Shown piece by piece: positions 7,342 through 15,941 of a DNA stretch of 64,000 bases. This DNA comes from Paraburkholderia tagetis (lineage in GTDB: Bacteria > Pseudomonadota > Gammaproteobacteria > Burkholderiales > Burkholderiaceae), in contig NZ_JAKLJA010000008.1 in NCBI RefSeq assembly GCF_022213065.1, forward strand, positions 62,001 to 126,000. Reading direction: 5' to 3'. The number at the start of each line of letters is the position of its first letter. The stretch's first letter is position 1. A program made the position numbers and the translations under genes. The notes under the pieces are model-generated. The model saw only the letters and a program-made list of their open reading frames with translations, was not told the DNA's origin and ran no database searches.

Positions 7342-7743
7342 TATCCGGGCAGCGGTCCCGCCCACCGTCGGACGGTCGGACGGTCGGGCGGCGCGGCCTT
7401 GCGCCCACCGCGCCCTTCCCTCCTGTTCCCCCCGCTCCGCACACGGGATTGCCCCGCCGCCCGCGCTCTGCGCGCTGGCGCACACAGGCACGCGCGTTGC
7501 GTCATCCAGCCCACAGACGCCGCGTGCGGCGCGATCCACATTGTAGGCAAACCGTAATCTCGCCTCATCCGGATCATTCCGCTGACCGCTCCCCGGCCAC
7601 CCGTGATTAGCTTGCGACGAATGATTGGTTCCGCCCGCACGCGGCAGCCCCTACGCTTCGCTCGTACCCGTAGACGAACGAGCCACGAGGCGCTCATGCG
7701 CAACACGCATCAAGGCAGGACGCACCAGCAGGATCCAGAGGCC
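7342..7743. other. Gene-poor interval with an 8-bp direct repeat
   Basis: About 400 bases without a convincing gene. It opens with repeated CGGACGGT units (about 7370-7394) just after the FMN reductase stop and has an AT-richer part around 7545-7620 that probably holds the promoter of the next gene. Both strands have open frames here but none with a supported start. Confidence 0.45.
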
Positions 7744-8103
7744 ATGAACACGCCTATTCGCTACAAAGGCTACGAAGTCGCGCCGAGCGCACAGCGGCTT
7801 CCAAACGGGCTGTACGCCGCCAATCTCACGATCGGCACGCTTGCGACGCCCCAGACGCCGTCGCAGCCCGTGACCGCATCCGGCACCCTCCCGGACACAC
7901 CGTCCGCACCGACCGCATCGGACGCAGCGCCCCCACCGAACACGGCGAACACAGCGAGCACAGCGGACTCGCCACGCAGCACGACACGCGGCGCGCTGGT
8001 TTCGTTCGACGCGCTCGACTACTTTTTCGACGAACGCCACGCGCTCGCCTACGCATGCCGCTGGGCGCGCATGTGGATCGACGAGCAGCGCCGCTGCGCG
8101 TGA
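7744..8103 (+). CDS. Conserved hypothetical protein, 119 residues
   Basis: The ATG at 7744 begins MNTPIRYKGYEVAPSAQRLP, a compact, well-formed N-terminus, so upstream in-frame starts are rejected. A linker of about 45 residues rich in Thr, Ala, Pro and Ser (roughly 30-80) separates it from the C-terminal block FDALDYFFDERHALAYACRW, ending in MWIDEQRR. The two conserved ends with a variable middle look like a small cytoplasmic protein known mainly from Burkholderia relatives. No signal peptide and no recognised domain. The Shine-Dalgarno sequence is weak (CAGAGG close to the ATG). Confidence 0.6.
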   Translation: MNTPIRYKGYEVAPSAQRLPNGLYAANLTIGTLATPQTPSQPVTASGTLPDTPSAPTASDAAPPPNTANTASTADSPRSTTRGALVSFDALDYFFDERHALAYACRWARMWIDEQRRCA

Positions 8104-8178
8104 CGCCGCCCCTTCCCTTACAGTTATGACAGAATAGGAGTCCGATCACCGTCATCCCATCGCGATCCTTTACGCCCA

Positions 8179-9111
8179 ATGTCCGAAACCCTGACGCATT
8201 CAGCCGAAGGTGCAAGCGACGACGAAAGCGCCCTCGCCGACCAGGACGCCGCGCTGCGGCACTGGACTTACGACAGGCCAGGGCCAATCAGGATGGGTTC
8301 GGACGAGCATCGGAAGATGTTTTGCCGGATGCTGCTGGACACGCACGATCCCTACCGCCCGGCCGTGCTCGACTGGCCGAAGCTCGAACCCGATGCGCTG
8401 CGGCGCCTGACTTCGCTGCCGATCTGGGACATTGCCGTGCAGACCGAAGGCCGCGCGTCGATCCGCGTGAAAACCTATGCGGCCACGCTGGCCGATCCAC
8501 TCTTGCGGACCGCCATCGACATGGACGGCGAAGAAGAAGCGCGCCACAAGGTCGTGCTCTCGCATCTCGTCGAGGCCTACGGCATCGCGCTCGCACCCGA
8601 GCCCACCTATCCGTCGCCGAAAGACCCCGAATGGGCATGGATGTTCACGGGCTACAGCGAGTGCATCGACAGCTTCTTCGCGTTCGGCCTGTTCCGCTCG
8701 GCGCAGCGCTCGGGGTTTTTCCCCGCGGAGCTCGTCGAAACCTTCGAACCCGTGATCCAGGAAGAAGCGCGCCATATCCTCTTCTTCGCCAACTGGGTGG
8801 CGTGGTATCGCAGGAATCTGCCCTGGTGGCGCCGGCCGTGGCACTCGCTGCGAGTCGCCGGAATCTGGATCAAACTGGTATGGGACCGCGTGGCGATTGC
8901 GCGCGGCATCGACGCCGAAGGCGTTGCGCACGACTCGAATTTTCTGCCCGCCAACCGCGATGTGCTGGGCGACTCGCTCAAGCCGTGCGAAATGATCGAG
9001 CTGTGCCTGCATGAAGACCAGCAGCGCATGCGAGGCTACGATTCGCGTCTGTTGCGCCCGACACTCGTTCCCGCGCTCGCCCGCATCGCGCTGCGCTTCA
9101 TCAGGAAGTAG
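8179..9111 (+). CDS. Ferritin-like diiron-domain protein
   Basis: A 310-residue protein whose central part carries the metal ligands of a ferritin-like four-helix bundle. Two E-x-x-H motifs, EEARH at about 119-123 and EEARH at about 195-199, are paired with single Glu residues on the partner helices (Glu 90 in VQTEGRAS and Glu 161 in YSECIDSFFAFG). This E...ExxH...E...ExxH spacing is the signature of diiron carboxylate proteins. No ferroxidase pore, oxygenase partner or signal peptide is visible. The aromatic C-terminal third (NLPWWRRPWHSL) could lie at a membrane. It may be an oxidase or hydroxylase; the substrate is unknown. It is followed 38 bp later by an amidase gene. Confidence 0.7.
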   Translation: MSETLTHSAEGASDDESALADQDAALRHWTYDRPGPIRMGSDEHRKMFCRMLLDTHDPYRPAVLDWPKLEPDALRRLTSLPIWDIAVQTEGRASIRVKTYAATLADPLLRTAIDMDGEEEARHKVVLSHLVEAYGIALAPEPTYPSPKDPEWAWMFTGYSECIDSFFAFGLFRSAQRSGFFPAELVETFEPVIQEEARHILFFANWVAWYRRNLPWWRRPWHSLRVAGIWIKLVWDRVAIARGIDAEGVAHDSNFLPANRDVLGDSLKPCEMIELCLHEDQQRMRGYDSRLLRPTLVPALARIALRFIRK

Positions 9112-9149
9112 CGGACGTCGCCCACACGGCCGCACGAGGAGGAGATTGC

Positions 9150-10676
9150 ATGACCTGGACTGTCGACGAGCAACTGGAACTGAGCGCGACGCAGGCCGTC
9201 GCGGCCATCCGCGCGGGGCGGCTCAAAGCCGCCGATTACGTCGCCACCTTGCTCGCCCGCGCGCAGGCGCTGGAGAACCTCAACGCGCTCACGACGCTCG
9301 ACGTGGAAGGCGCGCTCGCCGCCGCGCAGCGCATCGACACGCTCGGCGCCAACGAGCGCGCGCACCTGCCGCTGGCGGGGCTGCCCGTGGTCGTGAAGGA
9401 CAACATCAACACGCGCGGCCTGCAAACCTCGGCGGGCACGCCCGCGCTCGAAGGCTTCATCCCCGCGCGCCACGCGCCCTCGGTGCAGCGGCTCGTGGAC
9501 GCGGGTGCGATCGTGCTGGGCAAAGCCAACATGCATGAGCTCGCGTTCGGCATCACGAGCACCAATCTCGCGCCGCACGCGGGCCCCGTGCGCAACCCCT
9601 GGGATCCCGAACGAATTCCCGGCGGCTCGTCGGGCGGCACGGCCGCCGCCATCGCGGCGCGCATCGTGCCCGCGGGCCTTGGCACCGACACCGGCGGCTC
9701 CACGCGCATTCCCGCCGCGCTGTGTGGCATCGTCGGCTTGCGCCCGAGCGTGGGCGACGGCGGCACGCAGCGCCGCTACCACGACCCGCACGCCGTCGTG
9801 CCGATCAGCCACACGCGCGACACGGTCGGGCCAATGGCGCGCAGCGTCGCCGATGTAGCGCTCATCGACGGCGTGATCACCGGGCACGGCCCGCTCGCCC
9901 GGGCCGCCGTGACGAACCTGCGCGTGGGCTTGCCCGCGCCGTTCTGGGCGGGCCTCGAGGCCGCGACCGAGCGCGTGGCCCGCGCCGCACTCGCGAAACT
10001 CGAAGCGGCCGGCGTGACGCTCGTGCCCGTGGAAATGAGCGAAGTCTTCGCGCTCAATGACCGCGTGAGCATGGCCATCGCGCTGCACGAACCGATCGAG
10101 GACCTGCAAGCCTGGCTCGCCGCCAACCACACAGGCGCGCGGACCGTCGCGGACGTGGCGGCGCGCATCGCGAGCCCGGACGTGCGCGCGGCCTACGACG
10201 CCATCCTCGCCGATACGCGCGGCGGCGATTACCAGACGGCGATGACGGTCTGGCGTCCGCGACTGCAGCAGCTCTATGCGCAAACCTTCGCCGCCAGCGG
10301 GCTCGACGCGCTGCTCTTTCCGACGACGTGCCTCGCGGCGGTGCGCATCGACGGGGTGAACGGTTCGTCGAGCGTATCGATCGATGGCGGCGCGCCGGTG
10401 AACGAACTGGAGGCGTATCTGCGCAATACCGATCCCGCGAGCAATGCGGGCATTCCGGGACTGGCGCTGCCCGCCGGGTTGACGGATGGGCGGACGCCAG
10501 GGTGGACGGCGGGGCGAACCGCGGGGCGAACTGCGGGGCCGACTGACGGGCTAACTACGGGGCGGCTGCCGGTCGGCCTCGAGCTCGACGGGCCGACCGG
10601 CAGCGACCGCCGGCTGCTGGCGATCGGGCTCGCCTTCGAAGAGATTTTGGGAACCTTGCCGGCACCGGACATTTGA
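9150..10676 (+). CDS. Amidase-signature family amidohydrolase
   Basis: A 508-residue cytoplasmic amidase. The Ser-cisSer-Lys triad is visible: Lys in LPVVVKDNINTRG, cis-Ser in GGSSGGTAAAIAAR and the nucleophile Ser in TDTGGSTRIPAALCG, followed by GLRPSVG. The order and the C-terminal TFAASGLDALLFPTT and PVGLELDGPTGSDRRLL resemble indoleacetamide/mandelamide-hydrolase-type members, hydrolysing a small amide to acid and ammonia. GAGGAGGAG precedes the ATG. Near the C-terminus a 12-bp tandem repeat (10504-10563) inserts about 25 residues of Thr/Gly/Arg-rich sequence between two conserved blocks. A substrate-binding protein gene follows 63 bp downstream. Confidence 0.88.
   Translation: MTWTVDEQLELSATQAVAAIRAGRLKAADYVATLLARAQALENLNALTTLDVEGALAAAQRIDTLGANERAHLPLAGLPVVVKDNINTRGLQTSAGTPALEGFIPARHAPSVQRLVDAGAIVLGKANMHELAFGITSTNLAPHAGPVRNPWDPERIPGGSSGGTAAAIAARIVPAGLGTDTGGSTRIPAALCGIVGLRPSVGDGGTQRRYHDPHAVVPISHTRDTVGPMARSVADVALIDGVITGHGPLARAAVTNLRVGLPAPFWAGLEAATERVARAALAKLEAAGVTLVPVEMSEVFALNDRVSMAIALHEPIEDLQAWLAANHTGARTVADVAARIASPDVRAAYDAILADTRGGDYQTAMTVWRPRLQQLYAQTFAASGLDALLFPTTCLAAVRIDGVNGSSSVSIDGGAPVNELEAYLRNTDPASNAGIPGLALPAGLTDGRTPGWTAGRTAGRTAGPTDGLTTGRLPVGLELDGPTGSDRRLLAIGLAFEEILGTLPAPDI
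10504..10563 (+). repeat. 12-bp minisatellite inside the amidase gene
   Basis: Five imperfect 12-bp units, for example GAACCGCGGGGC (10516-10527) and GAACTGCGGGGC (10528-10539), stay in frame and encode degenerate 4-residue units of the type TAGR. The flanking amidase sequence (ALPAGLTDG before, LPVGLELDG after) reads as if directly joined in relatives. Confidence 0.8.
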
Positions 10677-10739
10677 CGGGGTAAGATGCTTTCGCGCGGC
10701 ATCGCGCAGTCCACTATTCGAAGAACCAGGAGACGAGTA

Positions 10740-11543
10740 ATGAAGCTTTCGAAGCTCTTCCTTACAAGCGTACTTGCCGTATCGGCATTTGGCCTGAGCG
10801 CCGTTGCCGCCCATGCGGAAGATCTGCTGGACAGCGTGAAACAGGCCGGAGTGCTCAAGATCGGCCTCGAAGGCACGTATCCCCCCTTCGACTCCCGGGA
10901 CAGCAAGGGCGAACTCGTGGGTTTCGACGTCGACGTCGCGAAAGCGGTTGCGGCCAAACTGGGCGTGAAGCCGGAGTTCATTCCCACCGAATGGAGCGGC
11001 ATCATCGCGGCGCTGCAAGCCGGGAAATTCGACGTGATCGTCAACCAGGTGACCATCACGCCACAGCGCCAGCAGGCGCTCGACTTCAGCCAGCCCTATA
11101 CGTACTCCGCCGCCCAGTTGATCCAGCGCGCCGACGACAAGCGCGATTTCAAGTCGCTCGATGCGTTCAAGGGCGACAAGAAGCTCGGCGTCACGCTCGG
11201 GACGAACTACGATCAGATGGCGCGCGCCGTGCAGGGCATCAATGTGCAGACTTATCCGGGGGCGCCGGAAAAGCTGCGCGATCTGGCTGCGAAACGTATC
11301 GATGCCACGATCGACGATCGCCTGATGCTGCCGTACATCATCAAGACTTCACAACTGCCGCTACGCCCGGGCGCCGTGCTCAAGGGCGCCAATCAGGACA
11401 TGGGCATTCCGTTCCGCAAGGGCAATCCCAAGTTCGAGAAAGCGATCAACGATGCGCTCACTTCGTTGAAGCAGGATGGGACGCTGAAGAAGATCTCGGA
11501 GCATTGGTTCGGGACCGATGTCACGGTGCCGATCGCGCAGTAG
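10740..11543 (+). CDS. Periplasmic amino-acid ABC transporter substrate-binding protein (family 3)
   Basis: A 267-residue secreted protein. The ATG at 10740 follows AGGAG by six bases and begins a signal peptide cleaved after AHA. The mature start LLDSVKQAGVLKIGLEGTYP, then PFDSRDSKGELVGFDVDVAKAV, is the family-3 solute-binding signature, and FDVIVNQVTITPQR matches the cystine/polar amino-acid (FliY-like) group. No permease or ATPase gene lies nearby, so it is an orphan binding protein that must work with a transporter encoded elsewhere. Its last 23 bases overlap the convergent Nudix gene. Confidence 0.9.
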   Translation: MKLSKLFLTSVLAVSAFGLSAVAAHAEDLLDSVKQAGVLKIGLEGTYPPFDSRDSKGELVGFDVDVAKAVAAKLGVKPEFIPTEWSGIIAALQAGKFDVIVNQVTITPQRQQALDFSQPYTYSAAQLIQRADDKRDFKSLDAFKGDKKLGVTLGTNYDQMARAVQGINVQTYPGAPEKLRDLAAKRIDATIDDRLMLPYIIKTSQLPLRPGAVLKGANQDMGIPFRKGNPKFEKAINDALTSLKQDGTLKKISEHWFGTDVTVPIAQ

Positions 11544-12045
11544 TGGCGTCCGGGCCGTTGCCGCGGCGGTCGCCGCTGAGATACGCGTAGACCGCCGCAG
11601 TTACCGCGATACCGCCCAATTCCTCCGGCGATGCCAGACGCGCGGCGACGATCTCACGATGATCGAGCCGAAGTTCGGGCATGCGATCGAGGCGCAGCTC
11701 GAAGAAATACACCTGGTCGCGGCGTCCGTCCCAGATGCCGGACGCGCTGCCCGCGGGGACTAACGGGCACGACGAGAGACCGATCTCCTCGTCCATTTCG
11801 CGCTGCGCCGCTGCTTCAGGCGCCTCGCCCGGATGGATACTGCCGCCGGGAAAATTCCACTCGGCCCGGTACGACGACTTCACGAGCAACAACGCCTGCC
11901 CGACATAGATTGCCACCAGCGCGCCCTCATGATGAGGCCGTCGAACGTGCCACCAGACACGAGCAAGGCGGAATCCGACGCGAAGCACCAGGCGCCAGAC
12001 AGCGTCGATAAACCTGGCCGGTCGCGCTCGCTCAAAGCTCGGCAT
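11521..12045 (-). CDS. Nudix hydrolase
   Basis: A 174-residue protein starting at 12045 (AAGGAGAGACTCG before the ATG; an upstream in-frame ATG lacks this). A membrane-associating N-terminal segment (AVWRLVLRVGFRLARVWWHV) precedes the Nudix fold. The Nudix box is complete: GGSIHPGE, then REMDEEIGL with the metal-binding Glu residues (about 80-103). The DQVYFFELRLD segment follows. Such proteins hydrolyse nucleoside diphosphates linked to another moiety; the specific substrate is unknown. The gene overlaps the end of the convergent substrate-binding protein gene by 23 bp. Confidence 0.87.
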   Translation of the reverse strand: MPSFERARPARFIDAVWRLVLRVGFRLARVWWHVRRPHHEGALVAIYVGQALLLVKSSYRAEWNFPGGSIHPGEAPEAAAQREMDEEIGLSSCPLVPAGSASGIWDGRRDQVYFFELRLDRMPELRLDHREIVAARLASPEELGGIAVTAAVYAYLSGDRRGNGPDATTARSAP

Positions 12046-12329
12046 CGAGTCTCTCCTTTCCTTTCTCCTACGCGGCCTCTTCATCACTTACCAGATCGCG
12101 AGCCGCGAAAACGACTGCACGCTGGCAAGCCGCCGCCGCGACTTCGCGGCCGCAGCGCAGCGCGAGCAACCTATCATGTTTCATCCGCGCCGGAAATAAG
12201 CACGCCACATTGGCTGGGCTACACTCGCGGCAGCAAGACAAGCCCGCGCGAGCGCACCGACTGCACGATTGCCGTTGAGCGCATCGCACGGCCCATTCCT
12301 GGTTTGCCCGATATACCCGCTTAGCGCCG

Positions 12330-13112
12330 ATGCCTCACGTCTTCTTTGCCGCCGCTTATCGCAAGTCCGCGTTCCCCGCGCTTTTCGTTTCGTTCGCTGT
12401 CGCGCTGGCCGCCACCGGCTGCGTGCGTCTTTCGACGTTCGACGCAAACGGGCTCTGGAAGGTCGTTGGCGAGCAATGCGTGCCGAACGCGCGCAACACC
12501 GCCAACCCTGGCCCATGCGCGAGCGTCGACTTCCAGAAGCGCTATGCGCTGCTCAAGGACATCAACGGACGCGCGCAATATCTGCTGATCCCGACCGACC
12601 GCGTGCCCGGCATCGAAAGCCCCGAGATTCTCTATGGCGGTTCGCCCGAATACTGGGCGGGCGCATGGGCGGCGGGCCGCTACGTGGACGCCAGGCTGAA
12701 GACGACGCTCGCGCCCACGCAGCTCGGCCTCGAAATCAACTCGTCACAGCGGCGCTCGCAGAACCAGTTGCATATCCACGTCGATTGCATGCGCAACGAT
12801 ATTGCCGATGCGCTCGCGCCGTATCGTCACGATACATCCGGCACCTGGCGCTGGACGACGCTGGACGGCAAGCGCTATCGCGTCATGCGCGTGATGAGCC
12901 TTACCGATGGAGGCAATCCGTTCCGCGTGGTCGCCCGCGACCTGGGTGCGCAGCAAAGCATGGGAGCGCAGACGATCCTCGTGACCGGCGCCGGTCCAGA
13001 CACCACGCGCGACGGCTGGCTCGTGGTCAATAGCGGGCTCGACGTGGAAGGCGGCACGGGCACCGCAGAAGGGCTGCTCGATCATTCTTGTGCGCTCGCT
13101 CGCGCGCGATGA
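12330..13112 (+). CDS. cdh: CDP-diacylglycerol pyrophosphatase
   Basis: A 260-residue membrane-anchored protein. The N-terminal hydrophobic segment ends in AATGC, which could be a lipobox. The HIT-like catalytic motif QLHIHVDCMR (about 151-160) and the upstream NGRAQYLLIPTDRVPGIESP are diagnostic of the Cdh family, which cleaves CDP-diacylglycerol to phosphatidate and CMP at the periplasmic face. Length is close to E. coli Cdh (about 250). No neighbouring lipid gene was found. It lacks a strong ribosome binding site. Confidence 0.88.
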   Translation: MPHVFFAAAYRKSAFPALFVSFAVALAATGCVRLSTFDANGLWKVVGEQCVPNARNTANPGPCASVDFQKRYALLKDINGRAQYLLIPTDRVPGIESPEILYGGSPEYWAGAWAAGRYVDARLKTTLAPTQLGLEINSSQRRSQNQLHIHVDCMRNDIADALAPYRHDTSGTWRWTTLDGKRYRVMRVMSLTDGGNPFRVVARDLGAQQSMGAQTILVTGAGPDTTRDGWLVVNSGLDVEGGTGTAEGLLDHSCALARAR

Positions 13113-13309
13113 TGCGATGAAAGAGGCGTAGAAAGGCAGAAGCAGCGGCACGCGGCAGCCTTGTCGCGACGTTCCAGCAACAGGACATCAGCCGCATCAC
13201 CGTCCGTGTCCGCTTCGCGACACAAGTACTTCCACTCGCCGCGCACGTCGGCGCACGTCGGCGCACGTTTCAACCATCCGGCAACGCCTGCGGCCAGGGT
13301 TTTCCCACG

Positions 13310-13328
13310 TTATGCGAGTCCCGCATAA
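13310..13328. promoter_or_regulatory. Palindromic LysR-type operator before the asparaginase gene
   Basis: TTATGCGAGTCCCGCATAA is a 7-bp perfect inverted repeat with a 5-bp spacer and contains a T-N11-A core. The same site, with the same flanks (GGTTTTCCC upstream, ACATG and CTTCT downstream), occurs at 15773-15791 before the transporter gene. The LysR gene lying between the two targets is the obvious ligand. Confidence 0.7.
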
Positions 13329-13519
13329 GAACATGCCATCCCCGCATTACGCTTCTTTTGGCTACTTCTACCATGCGATCTGACTCTGGTGAGAGGCGTG
13401 ATCAATCCCGCTACACATCAAATTCGGAGTCGTGGGATCGCCCGCTTTTTCAGGTCATCGATAAGTCGGGTGAATTCGCCGTTCCTTCCGTCCAAGGTCT
13501 CTTCCATTTGCAAACGATC

Positions 13520-14662
13520 ATGAATAAATTCGCGCATCCCGTTTCAGGTCGCTTTCGTACGACCATTGCCGCGGCACTGGCGGTGCTCATTGCCCTGCCC
13601 CTGTACTCCATGTCCGCCGCGGCAGCGGACACCATCCCGGATCAGCAAACCAGCGCTGCCGTTCAGACAAAGCAGTTGCCGCACGTCATCGTGCTGGCAA
13701 CCGGAGGCACGATCTCCGGTACGGCAGATGCACGATCGGCCATCGGATACAACTCTGGTGAGCGGACCGGACAACAACTGATCAAGGATGTGCCGGGCAT
13801 CGAGAAATTCGCCACTATCTCGGCGGAGCAAATTTCGAATATTGGCTCGCAAGATATGAACGACAAGGTTTGGTTCCAGTTGGCCAAACGCATCAACGAG
13901 ATCTTTGATCGCGGCGAGGCGGACGGTGTCGTGATCACGCACGGCACGGACACCATGGAGGAAACCGCATTTTTTCTGAAGAACGTTATACATTCCACCA
14001 AGCCGGTCGTTCTCGTTGGATCGATGCGACCGGGTGGCGTCACCAGTGCCGATGGTCCCAACAACCTGCTCGAAGCCATCGAAGTCGCTGCGAGCCCGCA
14101 GTCACAGGGGCGTGGCGTAATGGTGGTCATGAACGATACGATTCATGATCCGCGCTGGATCACCAAAACGAATACCACTTCACTACAGACGTTTGTGTCT
14201 CCCAACGCCGGGCCGACCGGCTATGTGGATCCGGCGTCGATCCGCTTCGTTGCGCCCGTCCTCGCGGCTCGCAAGCCTCCATACACGCTGCCCGCCGACG
14301 GACAATTGCCCAAGGTCGAGGTTATCTTCGCGCATAGCAACATGGATGCAGTACAGATCGACCATGCAATCGCGGACAAGGCTAAGGGGATCGTGATTGC
14401 CGGAGTGGGCGACGGCGACGTTTCCAAAGCGGCCATGCTTGCCATGCAGCGCGCCGCAAAAATGGGCATCGTTGTGGTTCGCTCCTCGCGGGTTGGATCG
14501 GGCTTCGTGAATCGCAACGTCGAAGTCGACGATGATAAAAGCGGATTTGTCGCGTCCCTCGATCTCAATCCAGAGAAGGCTCGTTTGCTAACGCAGTTGC
14601 TGATTGCGAATGGGATCACGTCGCCCGCCCAGGTACAGGCAGCATTTTCCGCGACTTATTAG
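13520..14662 (+). CDS. ansB: Periplasmic type II L-asparaginase
   Basis: A 380-residue exported enzyme. The ATG at 13520 opens a signal peptide (MNKFAHPVSGRF, Ala/Leu core, AAAA-D cleavage region); upstream in-frame codons are not coding. Both catalytic threonines are present, in VLATGGTISGTA and in ITHGTDTMEETAFFL, with the GSMRPGGVTSADGPNNLLEA block that follows in bacterial type II enzymes. It hydrolyses asparagine (and perhaps glutamine) to aspartate and ammonia in the periplasm. It heads the Asn/Asp catabolic cluster and has the palindromic operator about 190 bp upstream. No clear Shine-Dalgarno sequence is seen. Confidence 0.9.
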   Translation: MNKFAHPVSGRFRTTIAAALAVLIALPLYSMSAAAADTIPDQQTSAAVQTKQLPHVIVLATGGTISGTADARSAIGYNSGERTGQQLIKDVPGIEKFATISAEQISNIGSQDMNDKVWFQLAKRINEIFDRGEADGVVITHGTDTMEETAFFLKNVIHSTKPVVLVGSMRPGGVTSADGPNNLLEAIEVAASPQSQGRGVMVVMNDTIHDPRWITKTNTTSLQTFVSPNAGPTGYVDPASIRFVAPVLAARKPPYTLPADGQLPKVEVIFAHSNMDAVQIDHAIADKAKGIVIAGVGDGDVSKAAMLAMQRAAKMGIVVVRSSRVGSGFVNRNVEVDDDKSGFVASLDLNPEKARLLTQLLIANGITSPAQVQAAFSATY

Positions 14663-14838
14663 GACCTCACATTAGAAACACGCTTTGTGTCGGGTTCGCG
14701 GCTCCATGGTTGTCGCGGTTCCTCGTGCGCACAAGGAACCGCGAAAGCGGGTTAACCGAACCCTGACGCAACGCTAGCAGCGTAAGATCGAAACTTCCTG
14801 CAACCGGTGTTTCGCGTCCAACAAGGCGGGCCCTGCGT

Positions 14839-15753
14839 ATGGAAATCAAGTGGGTCGAGGACTTCATCGCCCTTGCGCAATACCAGAGTTTTTCGCGCGC
14901 AGCGGAGTTCCGCAATGTGACTCAGTCCGGGTTCAGCCGGCGGATTCAATCGCTGGAGCAATGGGTCGGGGCGGAATTGATCGATCGCAGCAGCTTTCCT
15001 CCCGTGTTGACGCCCGCAGGTCAACTATTCCGCGAAGCCGCTGAAGATATCCTCCACAGACTCTTCGATACGCGCGCAATCATCAGGACTGAAAAACGGA
15101 TTGGAGGCAAGAGCCTCCAGATTGCGGCTGGCCACACGATTGCGCTGAATTTCCTTCCCGCCTGGCTCAAAGCGCTTTCCGCCCACTTCGGGGACGTGCG
15201 CGCGCGAGTGGTCCCGACCAATGTGCACGACTCGATTCTGATGCTCGTGAACGGCAACTGCGAATTGATGTTCGCTTACCACCATCCCGAGCTGCCCTTG
15301 CATCTCGACCCCGCGAGATACGAGCATCTCACTGTGGGTATCGACACCCTCATGCCGGCCAGCAGACCAAACCAGCGCTCCGCACCGATGTATCGACTGC
15401 CTGGAACAGCAAAACAGCCATTGCCTCACATTTCATACACAGAGACGAGTTATTTCGGGCGTTGCGTTGCGGTGCTGCTTGGCCGAGCCCCTTCTTCACC
15501 GTCCTTATTGCTTCACTATGAATCGGACATGGCCGAGGTGCTCAAAAAAATGGTCATGGAAGGCGAGGGGATGGCATGGCTGCCAAAGAGTACGATTGCC
15601 GCCGAACTGGATGAAGGTGAACTGGTTCCCGCTGGTCCGCCGTCCTGGAATCTGGATATCGAGCTTCGCGTCTACCGCGATGCATCGAATCGCAGCGAGT
15701 TTCTCGATACGCTCTGGCAGCATTTTCGTGCGGTATTACAGTCCGGAGCTTAA
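14839..15753 (+). CDS. LysR-type regulator of the asparagine/aspartate cluster, YjiE-like
   Basis: A 304-residue LysR protein. The N-terminal winged helix (about 1-60) reads MEIKWVEDFIALAQYQSFSR and SGFSRRIQSLEQWVGAELID, closely following the YjiE/HypT subgroup pattern, with a SSFPPVLTPAG hinge. The rest is a periplasmic-binding-protein-like effector domain. It sits in the same direction between the asparaginase and the transporter, and identical palindromes occur before both of those operons, so it probably activates both in response to asparagine, aspartate or a breakdown product. This is inference from layout; HypT itself senses hypochlorite, and effector identity here is unknown. Confidence 0.87.
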   Translation: MEIKWVEDFIALAQYQSFSRAAEFRNVTQSGFSRRIQSLEQWVGAELIDRSSFPPVLTPAGQLFREAAEDILHRLFDTRAIIRTEKRIGGKSLQIAAGHTIALNFLPAWLKALSAHFGDVRARVVPTNVHDSILMLVNGNCELMFAYHHPELPLHLDPARYEHLTVGIDTLMPASRPNQRSAPMYRLPGTAKQPLPHISYTETSYFGRCVAVLLGRAPSSPSLLLHYESDMAEVLKKMVMEGEGMAWLPKSTIAAELDEGELVPAGPPSWNLDIELRVYRDASNRSEFLDTLWQHFRAVLQSGA

Positions 15754-15772
15754 GGCTTGGGGTTTTCCCGCG

Positions 15773-15791
15773 TTATGCGAATCAGGAATAA
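15773..15791. promoter_or_regulatory. LysR-type operator before the transporter gene
   Basis: TTATGCGAATCAGGAATAA is the second copy of the 13310-13328 site: left arm identical, right arm with two mismatches to the palindrome, T-N11-A core kept. Conserved flanks GGTTTTCCCGCG (upstream) and CACATG with CTTCTCGC (downstream) extend the similarity over about 60 bp. Confidence 0.68.
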
Positions 15792-15941
15792 GCACATGTC
15801 ATAGCGGCATCGCCGTTGCTTCTCGCATCCCTAATATGCCTTTCAACGCTTGACGGAAGCGCAGTCGATCTCGCTCCAGGCGTCTCTCAACGTACACCGG
15901 TCAGGCCTTGACCGCATTGCGTCATTCCAGGACAAACGGAA

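Noticed and set aside
12068..12184. 38-codon minus-strand frame just upstream of the Nudix gene
   Set aside because: No Shine-Dalgarno sequence before its ATG and no recognisable features; not enough support to list.
14839..15753. Naming the LysR gene hypT
   Set aside because: The N-terminus resembles YjiE/HypT, but the gene sits in an asparagine/aspartate cluster with matching operators, so a hypochlorite-sensor name would mislead.
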